Shown piece by piece: positions 36,901 through 50,414 of a DNA stretch of 64,000 nucleotides (its first letter is position 1; each line of letters starts with the position of its first letter). This DNA comes from Trichoplax sp. H2. Taxonomy: Eukaryota; Placozoa; Uniplacotomia; Trichoplacea. The stretch is taken from positions 62,001-126,000 of the forward strand of contig NOWV01000164.1 of assembly GCA_003344405.1 (NCBI GenBank), read 5' to 3'. The notes below the pieces were generated by a model, which worked only from the letters and a program-made list of their open reading frames with translations, made no database searches and was not told the origin of the DNA. The position numbers and the translations under genes are program-made.

Positions 36901-39165
36901 CGAAAATGCAAAATACATGTCTAATTACTATTTCAAATTATTGTCAGTTATTCGAACGATAAATTGATCGCAACGTTGCTTCATTAAAACTTATTTTTAG
37001 ATGAAATAATGACCTACGATCAAATATCACTTCTAAATCATGATACAAAATATTGGCCTTTCTCAACCTTTTATTACGCACCCTAATAAATATAATTGTA
37101 ATACAATGCACTTGAATACTGGATTTACAATTAAGTAGTATGATATAGGTAACAATAGTTTAGTTTAAAAACCGTTTTATAAACTTATTTCTTAACCTTT
37201 AAATAAGTAAGTTAAGCATATTCATACAGTGATTGTCTATTCGAAGATACAGTCAAATATAATTATTAACCTTAATGTACAGTATAAAGCATAGCAATTA
37301 ATTTCATTATCAACTCTATCATGTACGCTTGATAACGTTATTAAAAAACCATTAGCGAACTATCACTTCGGATAGAATAGCTGAATATCATTTAATTTCA
37401 TAAAATATAAAAATATGTATTTTTTCATAACATCAGTTCTATTCTAACAAAGTGAAGCGATGATTGATGAGGTAGTGAATGATATAGAAGTGCCATTTAT
37501 CTAATTAGGTAATCAATTAAGCTGCTTTATCTTCCGATCAACCGTAATATGGGGCATTATAACTGTAGTTCATTTTAATACCTTTCCAGATTGTACTTCG
37601 ATCTTATGTCACCAAAACGATATTATCAATAGTTGCCGAAATGAATGGTAATAGCGCCACCTGTCGCATAATAAAATGAAAAATTTTCAATAAAATGGAG
37701 GACTGACCCCGTTAATAGATTATTAAAAAATCAAATGCAATAAATTATCATATCATCAAAACTATATACGTATTATCCCAAATTTTCCTTTCACAAATTC
37801 TTCATAATTTCTATCGAACTGTTTTTACAATAGCGATCTATCAATAACGTTCTTCCATTAAACTGATGTTATGACAGTATGAATAGGTAGCGATAGAAAT
37901 TAATGGCGATAACTATCTACCTATCTTACCAATTCCATTATCTTCAGCTTATCTTAATTTATAGATACTGTCATGACACCAGAGGAAATCACACTATACC
38001 TTTTTGTCAATTTTGGCCAGCTGTCGACTGTTGTCAAAAAAGTAAGATGGCAATATCTGTCATCACATCAGATCAATATTACTGATCATCATTATTTTTC
38101 GACAGTCCGGCCTTAACTTTATTGACGACGTAATTGACTTTAATTTTTAATATCTATATTTTTTGAAAAGTAGCAATTAACTTACCAATTACTCTGTTAC
38201 TGTTGGTATCCACTTTTCTTCTATACTCAGGAGAGCAGTGATTGCTTTATTCTTCATGTAATTTTACTGTCTATTACAAATAGTATCAGTATTTAATTAT
38301 TTAAACTAGTTACAAGTTAGATATCGTAGTTCACAATAATACTAAAACAGTGACGACATATAACGGTAGGATCAATAATCTTACTTGCATGCCCTCAATG
38401 AGAATTTTGTATTAATTTGTGATCGTATCCAAAGAGAATTGTACTACCGTATAGAAACTGATCATTAGTTACCATTAATAGATGCAAGATATAATTGACA
38501 CGATGAATCACATTCACGATATACAAAAACTGACCGACATTTAGTACTTCAATATTACCAAGAAGACTAAAATTCTTAATAAGCAATACAGAAATAGCTG
38601 AGAATACGGGTATATCCTAATCTCTTATATTACGATACTAACTTAGAATCAATTGATGACAACAGCTGATAGCTGAATAACATCGGCACTTATTCTTACA
38701 ATTGGTATCTATGCTACCCATTCCCATCATTTATTTCTAGAATTATCACTAATTGAGCCTTATGACGGAAGAAATACAGCTAATCTGTAACTGGAGATGT
38801 TGTCTTATTGCTATATGCCGTACAATTCAAAAGGCTAATAACCTTCTGTCCTTAAGAAGTTTATCTTCCTATTTTAAACTATGTTATAATGCCTATTAAG
38901 TTGTAATTTTATTTATATCTTAAAATCTAAGTGAACATTTGGGTACAGGGTAGAAAAATGTGCGTTACTATGCATGTAGAAAAAAATGAAATAAAAAGCA
39001 GTACCACTCCTAGTATCTACCATTAAATCGCTTACAAAAAGCGAGAATATCAAAGCGCTGCGCTCGGTACATATTATAAATCAATTTGCCTTGTAAAAAT
39101 TATAATTATATAACAATTCTTTATGATAAGTATTTCACAACAAAGTAATGTGTGTTCAAGAACTT
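30909..39165. other. Gene-poor AT-rich stretch
   Basis: No ORF with a recognised domain. Weak minus-strand coding-looking islands near 31324-31443 and 32668-32808 are discussed as findings. A tandem duplication lies at 36231-36356. Plus-strand ORFs of about 60 codons (33171, 37903) start with ATG and hold several cysteines but have no support. Confidence 0.45.
36231..36356. repeat. Two-copy tandem repeat, period 75
   Basis: The block TAAAGATTTTGATT...CAAGGTTCGA.AATTATAATT occurs at about 36231-36283 and again at 36306-36356. The copies differ at several positions. Confidence 0.8.
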
Positions 39166-39280
39166 TTAATTTAAATAGAAATACTCCAATTTTAATAGCA
39201 AAGCAGGACATGCACCTTTAACTGTTGTGCCGTCAATGGCTTTTACATAATAATAATGATTTCTTCCAGTGCAGAACCTC
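39166..39280 (-). other. Coding-looking island, possible exon
   Basis: A minus-strand acceptor TTCCATGCAG is followed by 37 open codons (RFCTGRNHYYYVKAIDGTTV...) up to TAA. A donor-like GGTGCATG lies inside at 39215. Composition is protein-like but the island is too short to identify. Confidence 0.25.
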
Positions 39281-39415
39281 CTGCATGGAAGCTAACGCAT
39301 CCATGTTAGTAGAATCCATCACCATTATACAAATTCATACCAGCGGTCTACTAAATTACGCTTGATTCCGAGTTGCAATATATCAACATCTTTCAAACTA
39401 CTAATAGACTCTGCC

Positions 39416-39619
39416 TTAGTAGTTCTGAAGCGAAAAGTATAACCTACCGGATTCCCTATCCTTAACAAGGTATAAATTATTTACTCCACTTGGGGATTCC
39501 GTACTAAAATACGCAGTTCATGTTGCTGTGAACCAAAAAAGTAGATGCATATCACTATCTCGGAAGGTATCCGTAGAAGTACTACCGATGTCTTTTGATG
39601 TACAAGGACCTAGGATCAT
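39416..39619 (-). pseudogene. Possible decayed extracellular-domain fragment
   Basis: A 68-codon minus-strand frame broken only by one TGA (39518-39520). The flanking text (TFRDSDMHLLFWFTAT, then AYFSTESPSGVNNLYLVK and RLYFSL) has the strand pattern of a laminin-G or other jelly-roll domain. This is pattern resemblance only. A stop within the frame argues for decay or for chance. Confidence 0.25.
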
Positions 39620-40459
39620 CTACAACATAAAGTATATTAATAATAAATCAGATATGCTTCTATAATGTCTAAATGGATAATATCAGCGGTTATAACTTAA
39701 CTTAACATTCTTTTGTATACCTACAGCTACCTAATCACAAGCAATTTGGGATTTGTTTTGATGAAAGCGTTCAGTCATCTCAGTTAGTTCTAATAGCATG
39801 CATTTGATCGATTAAGCTCAAGATTATGATAAAATCGATCTTGTTGTAACATACCTATCATTACACTAGTTTACCAAAATAAAGTTACATCATTATCTTG
39901 GCAGTATTTCGCTCGATTTGTCGAATTAATAAAATCGTTTCTGTAGTACTATGAATAGATAAGGCTTTACTAATACCGTCTTTCAATAATAATTAATTAC
40001 TATTCATCCAATCTATTTCTTGCTTCGCCCAAATTTGATAGTTGTCACAATCTAAGACTTGGTGTCATTCAAATGGAAAAGTAGGCATTATTTTAAGTAT
40101 AGTCTGACTATCATGAACAAAGATCATCAGTCAAATTGACATTAATTCCAATTATAATCAACTAAGGTAGGAATACCCATTTCATTATCTACCATGGAAG
40201 AAGAAGTTATTTATTATTTACTATACTAATCAAGCAAAAATAAGTTCATGCAAAATTAATTAAAGAATGAAAAATGTAGATAGGTTTAATACCGGTGCTC
40301 TATCCATTCCTAAATATTTTTTTTTGTCGCCTTTGTTCTATAGTATGAAAACTGATCTTCTTTATTCTCATATAATTCATGTAGTCATCACTTGCAATAC
40401 AGTAAATAGAATTTGAAGTAATCTAACAGTAATCTTTATTGTAAATTCGAATTTGGTAC

Positions 40460-40606
40460 CTACATGACGATGAATTTCTTCTTATGAAATAATATATGGC
40501 AATGAGAATTATACGCAACCAGATCATGTCGATTTTCAAGAATTACGACCAAGTCACCATTAATGTCAAGATCAAATTCTTGCAGTGCTATTAGAAAACG
40601 AATAAC
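40460..40606 (-). other. Coding-looking island with acidic DLDINGD motif
   Basis: 48 open minus-strand codons (ALQEFDLDINGDLVVILEN and on). DLDINGDLVV recalls the calcium-binding loop of FG-GAP/VCBS repeats. It has no recognisable start and ends in TAG just before a GGTACC. The call is weak. Confidence 0.25.
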
Positions 40607-41002
40607 TTATTCATTTGTAGACGTCATTTCCGTATGTGAAATTACGTATTGTTAAGAGTTTCGATGATGATTTAAATTGAACAGCGAAGGGACCAATAGT
40701 ATGTGTATAATGGCATCTTAGTTAATTACGATACTATATTATGCAATTTACTAAAGACCTTGATAAAACATATAAAGAGTTAATATTAAAATCCAATCTT
40801 ATCAAAGAGATGCATTTTTATGTAGGATAGTATATAACGTTGCCGTATTTTTCAATAAAATAAACTAGTTATCGCTTATATCCCAGTATATTCGCGTTAG
40901 ACTAATCTGTAAATTCCAGTGTTAGTATTCCTTTGATGATTAATTTCCACATAGCTGCATTTAGAAATTAAATATTAAATTAACGTATTCATTTATTAAA
41001 AC

Positions 41003-41092
41003 TCAAAAGGCCCGCGCCGAAATGATAGCATCGCCATCGTTCTCCTTAATATCTTGCATAGCAGAAGCGATGACAAAAATATTATATGTCTC
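41003..41092 (-). other. Coding-looking island
   Basis: 29 open minus-strand codons ending in TGA (VIASAMQDIKENDGDAIISA...). The GC content of the 3' part is higher than the surroundings. It may be the last exon of a gene or chance. Confidence 0.2.
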
Positions 41093-41317
41093 TTATTAGT
41101 TAATTATCGCTTGGATTTATTTACTTGTCAACCAGTATATTTTTAAAGATGTTATACTGTATATCAAATATGCTTCTTATTGATCATGTATCGTTTCGAT
41201 TTGTTTACTTATAAACCGTTACGCTTTTAAAGATGTTATATATCAAAAATGTTACATGCTTCTTATTAGTCATGTATTGTTTGAGTTGTTTATTGTTAGC
41301 TATTGCACTTTTAGCAT
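41084..41317. repeat. Three-copy tandem repeat, period about 85
   Basis: Diverged copies start near 41084, 41168 and 41254. Each holds a CTTATT..TCATGTAT..TTTACTT..TTTTAAAGATGTTATA-like core. The third is partial. Confidence 0.75.
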
Positions 41318-44291
41318 ACTGACCATCTACACCGCAAAATTTTTTAATAGCTATAATTATAATTATTGATACTCATAGAAAAGTAAAATTCGCTACTCGA
41401 TAAGTGCAGTTTCCAGTTTCCCTTTGTAAAACTTATCGCGTAATAATTTATTTCCTTATTTTAATAATTTAGTTCAAAGTTAGGATACGATAACTGTAAA
41501 TGCAAATTTCCTTATAAATTAATAGCCAACCTTAATGCCATCTAATCATCTACCAGTGAACATTTATTGCAATACTTCTTCCTGATTTGATCAACCCAGG
41601 TCTGAAATGTTAAAAAATTAGTTTAAACTGATAAGAAATGAATATTTCTACATTATCGAATATATTTCAATGACTATCAAGACATTCAATAGATTTCATT
41701 AACATACCTTTATATTCATATCAATTATGCGATCTTAACATTTATGCACAGTGATATAAGACTTATTTTGACATTTTAGAGCGACCCAACAATGACTTAC
41801 AATGCAAATAATATAATTTATCTATCAGAGCACAAATCATCTAAATATTGAAAAGTAATTTCTTGATACGTTTAAGCAATTTTGTTCTATTCAAATCGTC
41901 TATTTACAGCATAATTAATCTATTATTGATATCTCGATGGATTAAAGTTCTTTTGTTGTTATCTTTAGTTAAACATTATCAGGTAATTGTGAAGGTTCAT
42001 TCCATTATAATACTTTGTTGGAGAATATCACATGAAAGAAAAATGGATATTTGAGCTGTGTATCTATATAGGTAGGCAATCGTTACCTAATAATAATATT
42101 TTATCTAAGACTATACCCAATCAATTTATCTTTAGCCAAATATAACCGATTTATTCATGACTATATCATGTAAATACTACTATCAAATTTTACTAGCAGT
42201 AAGCTATTGTTAGAAATTAAAATTGTTAGTATACATTATACATTAGCAATCGAATAATCTAGGAGTTATTTAATTTTATCCTGGTGAGATTGCCATAAAT
42301 CATTACTACTACTAGTCTAGTTGAGCATCCTAATATTAAATATTATTATTTAGATTAGTATAGTACTACGATCCGTTGCTACTTTCAATAAGATAATGTT
42401 ATTTCAATCATTCTTATAAGTTAATAATCGAATCATGATTGATTATTGGACTGATAAATTATCCCTACCAACTCATAGTTTTCGGTTCAATCCCTCATAA
42501 TGCTAACTCATTAAATATACGTATAAATAAACCCTTGAAGGCTTCATATTTCTCATCCATCATATGGATATCTCTATAAAATTGCCCTAATCAATCCACT
42601 CTAACCACTACACCTACTATAAATGATTAACTCTTCAAAGTAATGACCACTAGAAAGTGTTTCCAATATTAAGAATCATTTGTACCTGCTACAGATGAGA
42701 CAGACGTGGATTATATTCTCACCTGGCATCCCCAATTTATCCTTAATTGTAAATGAATCGAATAGCTATAACAAGTCCATCAAAAATATCAAAATCAATC
42801 AGACTAGTCTAGACATGATCATAACGATAATTTTTTATCACGTGAATATTCAATTCATGATGAGTTTATTGTATAATACTTCTTCTGAAGCTAAGCACCT
42901 TAACATGGCCGTATTACCGTATTTATTCCTTCGAAAATTTTTAAAAATATCACAGAATTGCCTAAATCGCCTTTGATATTTGCTGGGTAAAAATAACTGT
43001 TCAGCACTCCATAGTCTCGTCTTATCAGTTCAATTATGTACACTCCATTTATTCACTTGTAAGCTAGCAGTAATGTTAAAAATGTTGTTAGATTTTGCAA
43101 AACGTCTTAGAATTGTCTTAATTCCTTTTAATACCTGTCCGTTAGCTTAGCAGATACGTGAGTTAGCTCGTTATTTAGTTATAAGCCATCAGCAAATTAA
43201 AACTGTTATAAATATTCGTAAGATAAAATCTATTAGCTTAATAGATAGTACAATTGCCTCATTAGATTAACTTTAATTGACATGTCGCATTTAGATAGAA
43301 GTCATCAGTAACTTAGAAAGTACTTTATAGATTGGGTGTTAACTTATCCAGCATAGGATCTGGATATACTTGTAGTGACATCCGATGAATTTATGATTGT
43401 CCAAACCTAAATTTAATTTATTATTGATCGGAATTGTTCATTTGCGTTATATCTGACATGCTAATCATATTACGGAATTGAAAGTAATATTATTGATAAT
43501 AATGAAACATGCACATTTATCATAAGCACGGTACTAGAAATCGTTTGCAGGCGTTATGATAGATTAAGTATTCATAAGAAATAGTAGATAATAGTTATAT
43601 TGCACAGCTAAAAGGTAGAAAATAGAGACTAAATATCCTATTATGGTTTTGATTATGGATCTTAGATCTCACAGTGTACATGATTAGGCCTTAGGTACGC
43701 TAAAGTATACAGTCAGCTAATTTTTTTCTCCCACACAAAGCAAACTATTGACAGATAATTATAGTCAGTTACGCTCAGTCATTATGCTTGACCTTTTCAC
43801 TAGCAGTATTGGCATGCTTGCTTTCAGTGAATATAGAAAATAAATAATTTAAGTTCATTCAATGTATTGGAATTGTTTGATATCTATCATTTTCCACTTG
43901 TTAGTAGCTAATGAATAATGCTCAATGATAGTAAGAAATTGCTTTTCTTCAGTAAATATATAGTTGTATATTGAATTAAATTGTGTTTGATATCTATGAC
44001 AATTGTAGAAGCCAAGGTATAAATCTTTAGTAAGTTTATAATTGCAAATTATAAATTCAGTCAAGGTGCAGCTTCAATTAAGTTAACTTAAGCTAGGGTC
44101 GCTCCCAAATTCAGAGGATTAGATTATTGTATTGTTTACTATAAATTTTCATGCAAGAGAGTAATTAGTTGAACTATGTACAGGACGTGAATTAAAATTA
44201 TATTTTTACTGATTTTGCTGTAGGTAAATCATATCTCTAGTATTTCTAGTGCTAAATTACGATATTTTAAATAAGGGCATTTAGAAACTGT
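41318..44291. other. Gene-poor stretch, nothing recognised
   Basis: A 98-codon plus-strand ORF (42680-42976) has AT-driven composition rich in Ile, Asn and Lys, with no domain. Nothing else supported. Confidence 0.45.
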
Positions 44292-44417
44292 TTAGTTTTC
44301 TTTCCGAAGAGGTTCTGAACAGTAATTTTTGTACTTGATAACAATATCGATCAGTAAATTGTTACCACACTCATCACCAGGCACTTCTAAGAGAAGTCCC
44401 TGGCGATCACCTTGATC
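44292..44417 (-). other. Coding-looking island
   Basis: 41 open minus-strand codons (GLLLEVPGDECGNNLLIDI...) ending in TAA. The two or three cysteines suggest an extracellular protein. No splice partner or family could be shown. Confidence 0.2.
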
Positions 44418-45297
44418 TTAATTTTCCAAACAATAATCATGAGCGTAATTCATAATTATAATGACAGCAATAAATCAACTCTTGGTCAGCCCTCAGTTAT
44501 AAGTATTTTCGTTCACGATTTTGCTGATCCGATGGCAATGACAACTAATAAATCATTTCGTGGTAATTCGTGAACAAATATGCAAAATTTAAATGATAAA
44601 GAAATTATTCGGTGATAAATCACAACTAGTACTCAGCTTTTAACCTTAAAATTTACAATACCTTCAATACATTTAATAACTGTCCTATAAATACTAAATT
44701 TCAATAATGATTAATAATGATTTCTTAGCATTCATATTATTACATGCCTTCCGATAATTTATTTTAGATGTTAGATGAAGGATTTATAATACCATTTAAG
44801 CAAATATTACGATAAATTAAAATTAGATGCATGTCAATACATCAAAGTCTCATTTCTCCTGATCTTCTTTCGATAAATTTTCTCCCAAATTTTCAATGCA
44901 GTCATTCTATCTTTATCTGTTACGTAATTAAATCTAAATGGACTATAATCATATGCGATATTATACCATAGAAAATAAAATCTAGAAATAATTAACGTAT
45001 CATGAAAATTTATCTCCCTTCCACTTTTGTATATCTAGACAATCTGAAAGAATAAGATATTAAGACGTAAAATTATTGGATACATCAAATATCTTGGTCC
45101 AAATACTAATAGAATTTAGTTATAGAAGGAGAGATTAAATTTAAATCGATAAGCTTACTCATATTTAATATTGACTAGGCAATCTAATCAAAGAAATATT
45201 AGATAAAACGATTCTTATAAAAATTAGATTTAGCTCACTTCATGTTCTGCAGACTTTTCTTATTTGCACAATATTCCTAAGCAAGAGCCATGTTTCT

Positions 45298-45389
45298 TCA
45301 ATCGCAAATATACTTTAGACAACGACAGGAATTTTTAGTAACGTTGCTCAAAGGATCATCAACTGAAATTCTGTAGCTCCGTATCCAAT
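45298..45389 (-). other. Coding-looking island resembling a discoidin edge strand
   Basis: After an acceptor-like CTAAAG, a minus-strand frame reads WIRSYRISVDDPLSNVTKN and continues to TGA. W-I-x-S-Y-x-I is the core strand pattern of F5/8 type C (discoidin) domains. Too short to be sure. Confidence 0.25.
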
Positions 45390-47055
45390 CTTTAGTCAAT
45401 CAATGCCATTGCTATCAGTTTATCCAAATGAATGCTAGTATGTATCGAAAAGAAATCATTAATGTAAAAGTATATCGAACGGTATCTGGCAAGATTTTCC
45501 TATTTTCGAATCCTACTGGATTCGTAAAATATTAATCTCTTTTGTAATAACTCGACTATCTTCGTAATTTCATTCGAAATAGAGCTACTGCAATCAATTT
45601 TTGACTACAAAAGAGGAATGAAACCAACTAGTCAAGTTTCAATTCTTATCCTATTTATTTTCATTCCTTTTTAGCTAGGGTTGTATTCTTTTACCCGCTA
45701 TTCAATACCTACTTCAAGGCATAAAAAAAGAGGAAAAAAATATAATATAATCATTAATTCTATACCTATTTCAGCTACAATTTGATACTAGTAGTGATTG
45801 AAAATTATTGCCAATATCAATAATTAGTCAGGAGTGTGATTCGAAGGAATAATTATAGCTTTGTTAGGATTAAATATTTTTTTGGTCTCTTATATTCTAT
45901 CTATGTATATGCATGTGGATACTATAGCAGTTCAATTGTTCGTCAGAAAAGCATTAAGATGAAAAGTATAAACTTTGATTTTCTCTACATATGAAAGGGT
46001 AAAATAAAATAGAAGACTGATTTGACCGGTATTATCAGATAAGCTGTGCATATGACACGTAAGAAAGATTAGTATTTTTGGATAACTATCGTACTCGTGG
46101 AAAAACAATTTATATCAGTATATCCGAACAATATATGATCGTAATTGATGACATTCCGACAACTAAGCCGTATAAGTGCGAATTAAAATAACTGAATGTA
46201 TGTTCTAAATATATAAATGAACAAACCGAAAATGCAGTAAAATAAATAGCGAACTAAATGTACATGTAACGGATAGCATTCTACCATCAAGAGGATAAAT
46301 ATGAATAAATATCATCTTGATATTTAGTTTCAATATTTGCTGTACAAAGATCAAATAGACATCAAACAAATAAAGATGTTCGGATGTAATACTGAATATA
46401 GGCCGGATCATATCCAAATATGGCCCGTAGTCATAGGATAAAAGTATAAAATATTAGTAATTTCATCGATGATGGTCTTATTCTATCATAAAAGATCAAT
46501 ACAAATCTTACCTTTTCCGCTATCAAGGTCGGACAACAATACTATTATTGATTTTTTTATCTTGTCAAATAGGAAAGTAATTGAATTATCGCAACTTATC
46601 TACAGTTAATTTTCATTTATCATTCCCTTGTGATTGGCTTTATTTTACCCACCTGTCTCTAAGATTGACAACAGACATATTATCAATCAACATGATGATA
46701 ATAAAAAATCGATTACCATCTTACACTATAGATATTTATTTTATCTTGCTAATCTAGTATCTTTATATCAATCTGTGATTGTCTTCAATTATTCCTCGTT
46801 GACAGCACTAGTTGTTGATGATTGAGTTAATTATACGTTATTTATTTATTACTGACATCACATCACCCTTTCATGACGGCTTAAATAATGAGTAGAGAAG
46901 ATGCCGTAACTGGTAGCATCACCAAAAGCTATTTAAATGATTCAATTCTCATTTTATTCGGTAAAATATTCCTAGCTTACCTTGCTTCTATCTCTTACTT
47001 ACTCACTCACTTTCCAATTTGCAAGTAAAGTGATACGTGATATTATTACATAACT

Positions 47056-47251
47056 CTAAGGTAAATGGTAACGGATCTCTTTTCTTATTTCTTTATCAGT
47101 ATTTTTAAATAGTCTTGGGGTTTTGCTGGTATTTCCATTATATTCGTCATTGAGTCTGAAATTTTTAGGCCTTTTTCTAATTCTTTGACTAATTTGATAT
47201 CTCAATTTTTGTCTAGGATCATCAATTTTCAGAAACTGTGGTCTTTTTAAT
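47056..47251 (-). CDS. Putative terminal exon of an unrecognised gene
   Basis: A good acceptor (CCTTTTCACTAG) on the minus strand precedes 65 codons ending in TAG. Composition is strongly basic and protein-like (LKRPQFLKIDDPRQKLRY, then QRIRKRPKNFRLND). One leftover base at the 5' side fits a phase-2 upstream exon, which the candidate at 48037-48158 supplies. The basic character would suit a nucleic-acid-binding or nuclear tail. No family is recognised. Confidence 0.4.
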
Positions 47252-48036
47252 CTAGTGAAAAGGTAAAGCAAACTATTTACTTACTAAGGTTTTCGATGGA
47301 GAATGTAACCATGTATCTCATAGAATTTGATGTCTAACTTAAAAATACCAATAGCTAGCAATAATATAAAAGACCTGCTATTAAAATTTAAGAATATTAA
47401 ATGAATATTACTAGTAAAATTTCATTAGCATCCTCTAGCTAAGAGATAAAGGATACCTAATGTCCAAAGCAAATCTGCATACAGTTATTTATGCCTTGCT
47501 ATAATTTTATTGCAGTTAAAAAAGCGCTAAATTGCGATCATATTTAAGATTGCAAAATCGAAGGTCTGCTATATTTTTTCATTCTTAGATTAGTCTCATT
47601 ACTTCCTAAGAGTTTATTTAATGTCGTCTTAACTTAGTAAATAAAAACATGGAGAATGATGTCTAAGCATGGCATCAAGACAAATCCCTAATAGTAAAAT
47701 TTTGTTGATATGATCATAATTTAGCAGACAATATCTCTACGTGTTTGTGACTACAATATACGCAATCCTTAGATTTATAACAGAGTTAAGAAATATCGCT
47801 AGGTTAACGTAAATAGTTTCCCAATATCTAATGAGCCATAACTATTAAGCAACCTTTGATAAGAGATTATTAGTTCCATAAAAACTGCTACGTGTAGAAA
47901 TCCGATAATAGTTGGCTGATATTTAGTATTAAGAGTAGCTTTATTCAATATGGAGTAGTAGCTTAACCTATAATTTAATTTTTCTTCTATTTTCCAAAAT
48001 CATTCAGGTCCCATCTTAGAATCCCACATTCCACAC

Positions 48037-48158
48037 CTTTTTCCTCGAAATTCAAAGGCTGCAGGTATATTACTAACTCGACTACCGATCTTGAGATAGT
48101 TATTTAGGTATCCATTAGAATCGAACCGTAGTTTTCCTCGACAGCTATTTCTAATACC
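48037..48158 (-). CDS. Putative internal exon upstream of 47056-47251
   Basis: The minus-strand acceptor GATCATCAATCAG opens a frame of 52 codons before TGA at 48000-48002 (GIRNSCRGKLRF, then GYLNNYLKIGSRVSNI). A donor AAG-GTGTGG after 48037 would end the exon in phase 2, matching the next candidate exon. Alternatively the frame runs to the TGA. Upstream exons were not found. The family is unknown. Confidence 0.35.
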
Positions 48159-50414
48159 CTGATTGATGATCATAATAGAACAAGTACAGTTACTAGATGA
48201 ACTTTGAAGTAATAAAGTTTAGCCTTTGATTAGTTATCTTTCCTTTTACAGTAATTATACCGCCTATTAGTTTCCTAAATTCAAGTTACTTAATTTTATA
48301 ACTATTTTCACAAACAAATTAACGTTATCTAATTATTCAAACCGCAATAATAAACAATATTATTTCCGAAAAAAGATGACATATTTATTTACCAAAAAGG
48401 CCTGCTTTTACTCAACATATAAACATCTAATAATTTTATATTAATGATACTATCTTTGATAGATATGAAATGACATTAGGTCCAGTCTTTAGTCTTGCTT
48501 TACCTCTAGAAATATGAAACTAAATTTACTTCATCTGAGCATAATCATAAATATTATTTTGCTAGGAAAATGACATTAAGGGCAAAATCTGATCTAAGTC
48601 AAGATAAAAACAATCAGTAGTCACATTCGAGTAAATAACATATTTACAAAGTATAAAATTCATTCCTAATTACGAAACATGCAATAATCCATGACATATT
48701 GTCATTATTACTGTAGTTTCAAAATTTACAAACTATGGATAATAAAATAATTGAATACCTTTGCATCATTAATGAATCAATTAATTATAATTATAATATC
48801 TGAGAGTGAAGATTTAATATAGTACATTAAATTGACCTAGAGACCCATCAATTTTTACTACCGGTATTGAATAAATAATCAATACTAGGTTATATATATG
48901 ACTATTTACAATCATCGTTCCGTATCATGGACAGGAAATAATGTATTAATTGAGTGCTAATCTATTATAAATTAAGATATAAATATTTGAATATATTGTC
49001 TTTCTTTATTAACATTTTAATATCTAAAATTTAGTAGTTAAATAATTAGTTAAACAATTTTCTACCTTAGTTATCATTATATAAGTCTATTATTATAATC
49101 ATTAATTATAATGGTGAAGATTTAATCTGCATTTAATTCATACGGAAAGGCCCCAAAAAGCTATTATTGCAATCATACATGTATCTATAGCATACTGTAA
49201 ACACTGTATTTATAAAGAAACAGGGATACTTACTTATTAATCAGTGTAACTATACTAAGTAAGTTCTATTGGATCCAAGATTTCTGGTAAATACAGCATT
49301 CCTTATATCTGTTTTGAAGTAAATAGGTATTAATAGATCATATCTGCATATTACAAGATACAATTTTCAAATAATTATTGCGCGCATAAGCTGCTGTTCT
49401 ACTAAGAATAGGAACTTAAGTTGCTTCCCCTTATAAACTAAAATAGTTTCAGTAGCAATAAATTCTTAATAGTATCATTTAAAATGTCGCATTTAATCAG
49501 TATAATCATCAGCGCTATGAAAATACGGTGAATTATTGCTAGATAGAAATTCAAATCTAAAGTCAAAAATCAATATTTTCGTATATCTATCTTTCTATCA
49601 ATCGCAAGTTATTGCAGCTCCGTAGCCTCGACCATACTAGAAAATTTATCTTAAAAATATGATCAGACAAGATGTATATAATCAGCACTAATAAAGTAAT
49701 TTCATTTCCTTTTCTATCATCATCGACTTGGGTCAGTTTTAAATCTAAATTTTAGTTTTACGAGCAGAAATTCATTAACTTTTTAAATTAGCCAAATTAC
49801 CGGTATAAATCCGCCATATATAATTATATTAATACTTCCCGAGTTAAAAAAAGAAATGAAGAGCGTCTTAATAATCATTCCTATCGTAATATTATCAATC
49901 AGAAAAGATAAATGGCATTTAGTTATTCCTAATCTCATTTCAGTACTTCAGATTACTATAATAATTTATTGGTAAGAGGTTCGATTTTGCCATTTTTAGT
50001 GGAGACTAACATACATAAAATAGATACTAAACGCTCTTTGTCTATAATTAATATAAAATGAACATTATTATTGTACATTGGTGATCTTTCTTATCTTAAG
50101 CTAATTAGAAAGTTAGTAAAGGATAAAATTAAATTAAAAATTATAAGAAAATTTGGGGATAATCAGCTTAAATCTGTTATCGAATTAGCTCGGAAGTGAA
50201 TAATAAATCTATTCGGATTAACATTTTATGCACAGATGTGCCTTAGATATTATAAGGTAATAAAAAAATGTCAATAATGCCATTAAGTGAAGTTAAGTTA
50301 ATTAAGCAGATAAAGCCTCATTTTAATAAGCATTCAAATTATTATTATCGACAGAAGTAAGCAATCAACTTCGATCAAAGATTGTTTAAAATACGATAAC
50401 TTCCAAATCTGGCT
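48159..50414. other. Gene-poor stretch, nothing recognised
   Basis: AT-rich upstream region of the zinc-finger gene. No supported ORF, RNA gene or repeat family. Confidence 0.45.

Noticed and set aside
42462-42510. tRNA-like B box (GGTTCAATCCC)
   Set aside because: No A box at the right distance and no foldable cloverleaf arms.
42680-42976. 98-codon plus-strand ORF
   Set aside because: Composition follows AT bias (Ile, Asn, Lys, Tyr), with no ATG context, motif or splice support.
41318-48800. ATAATTATAATTAT-like strings recurring through the gene-poor region
   Set aside because: Simple AT-rich sequence without a conserved longer unit; not called as a repeat family.
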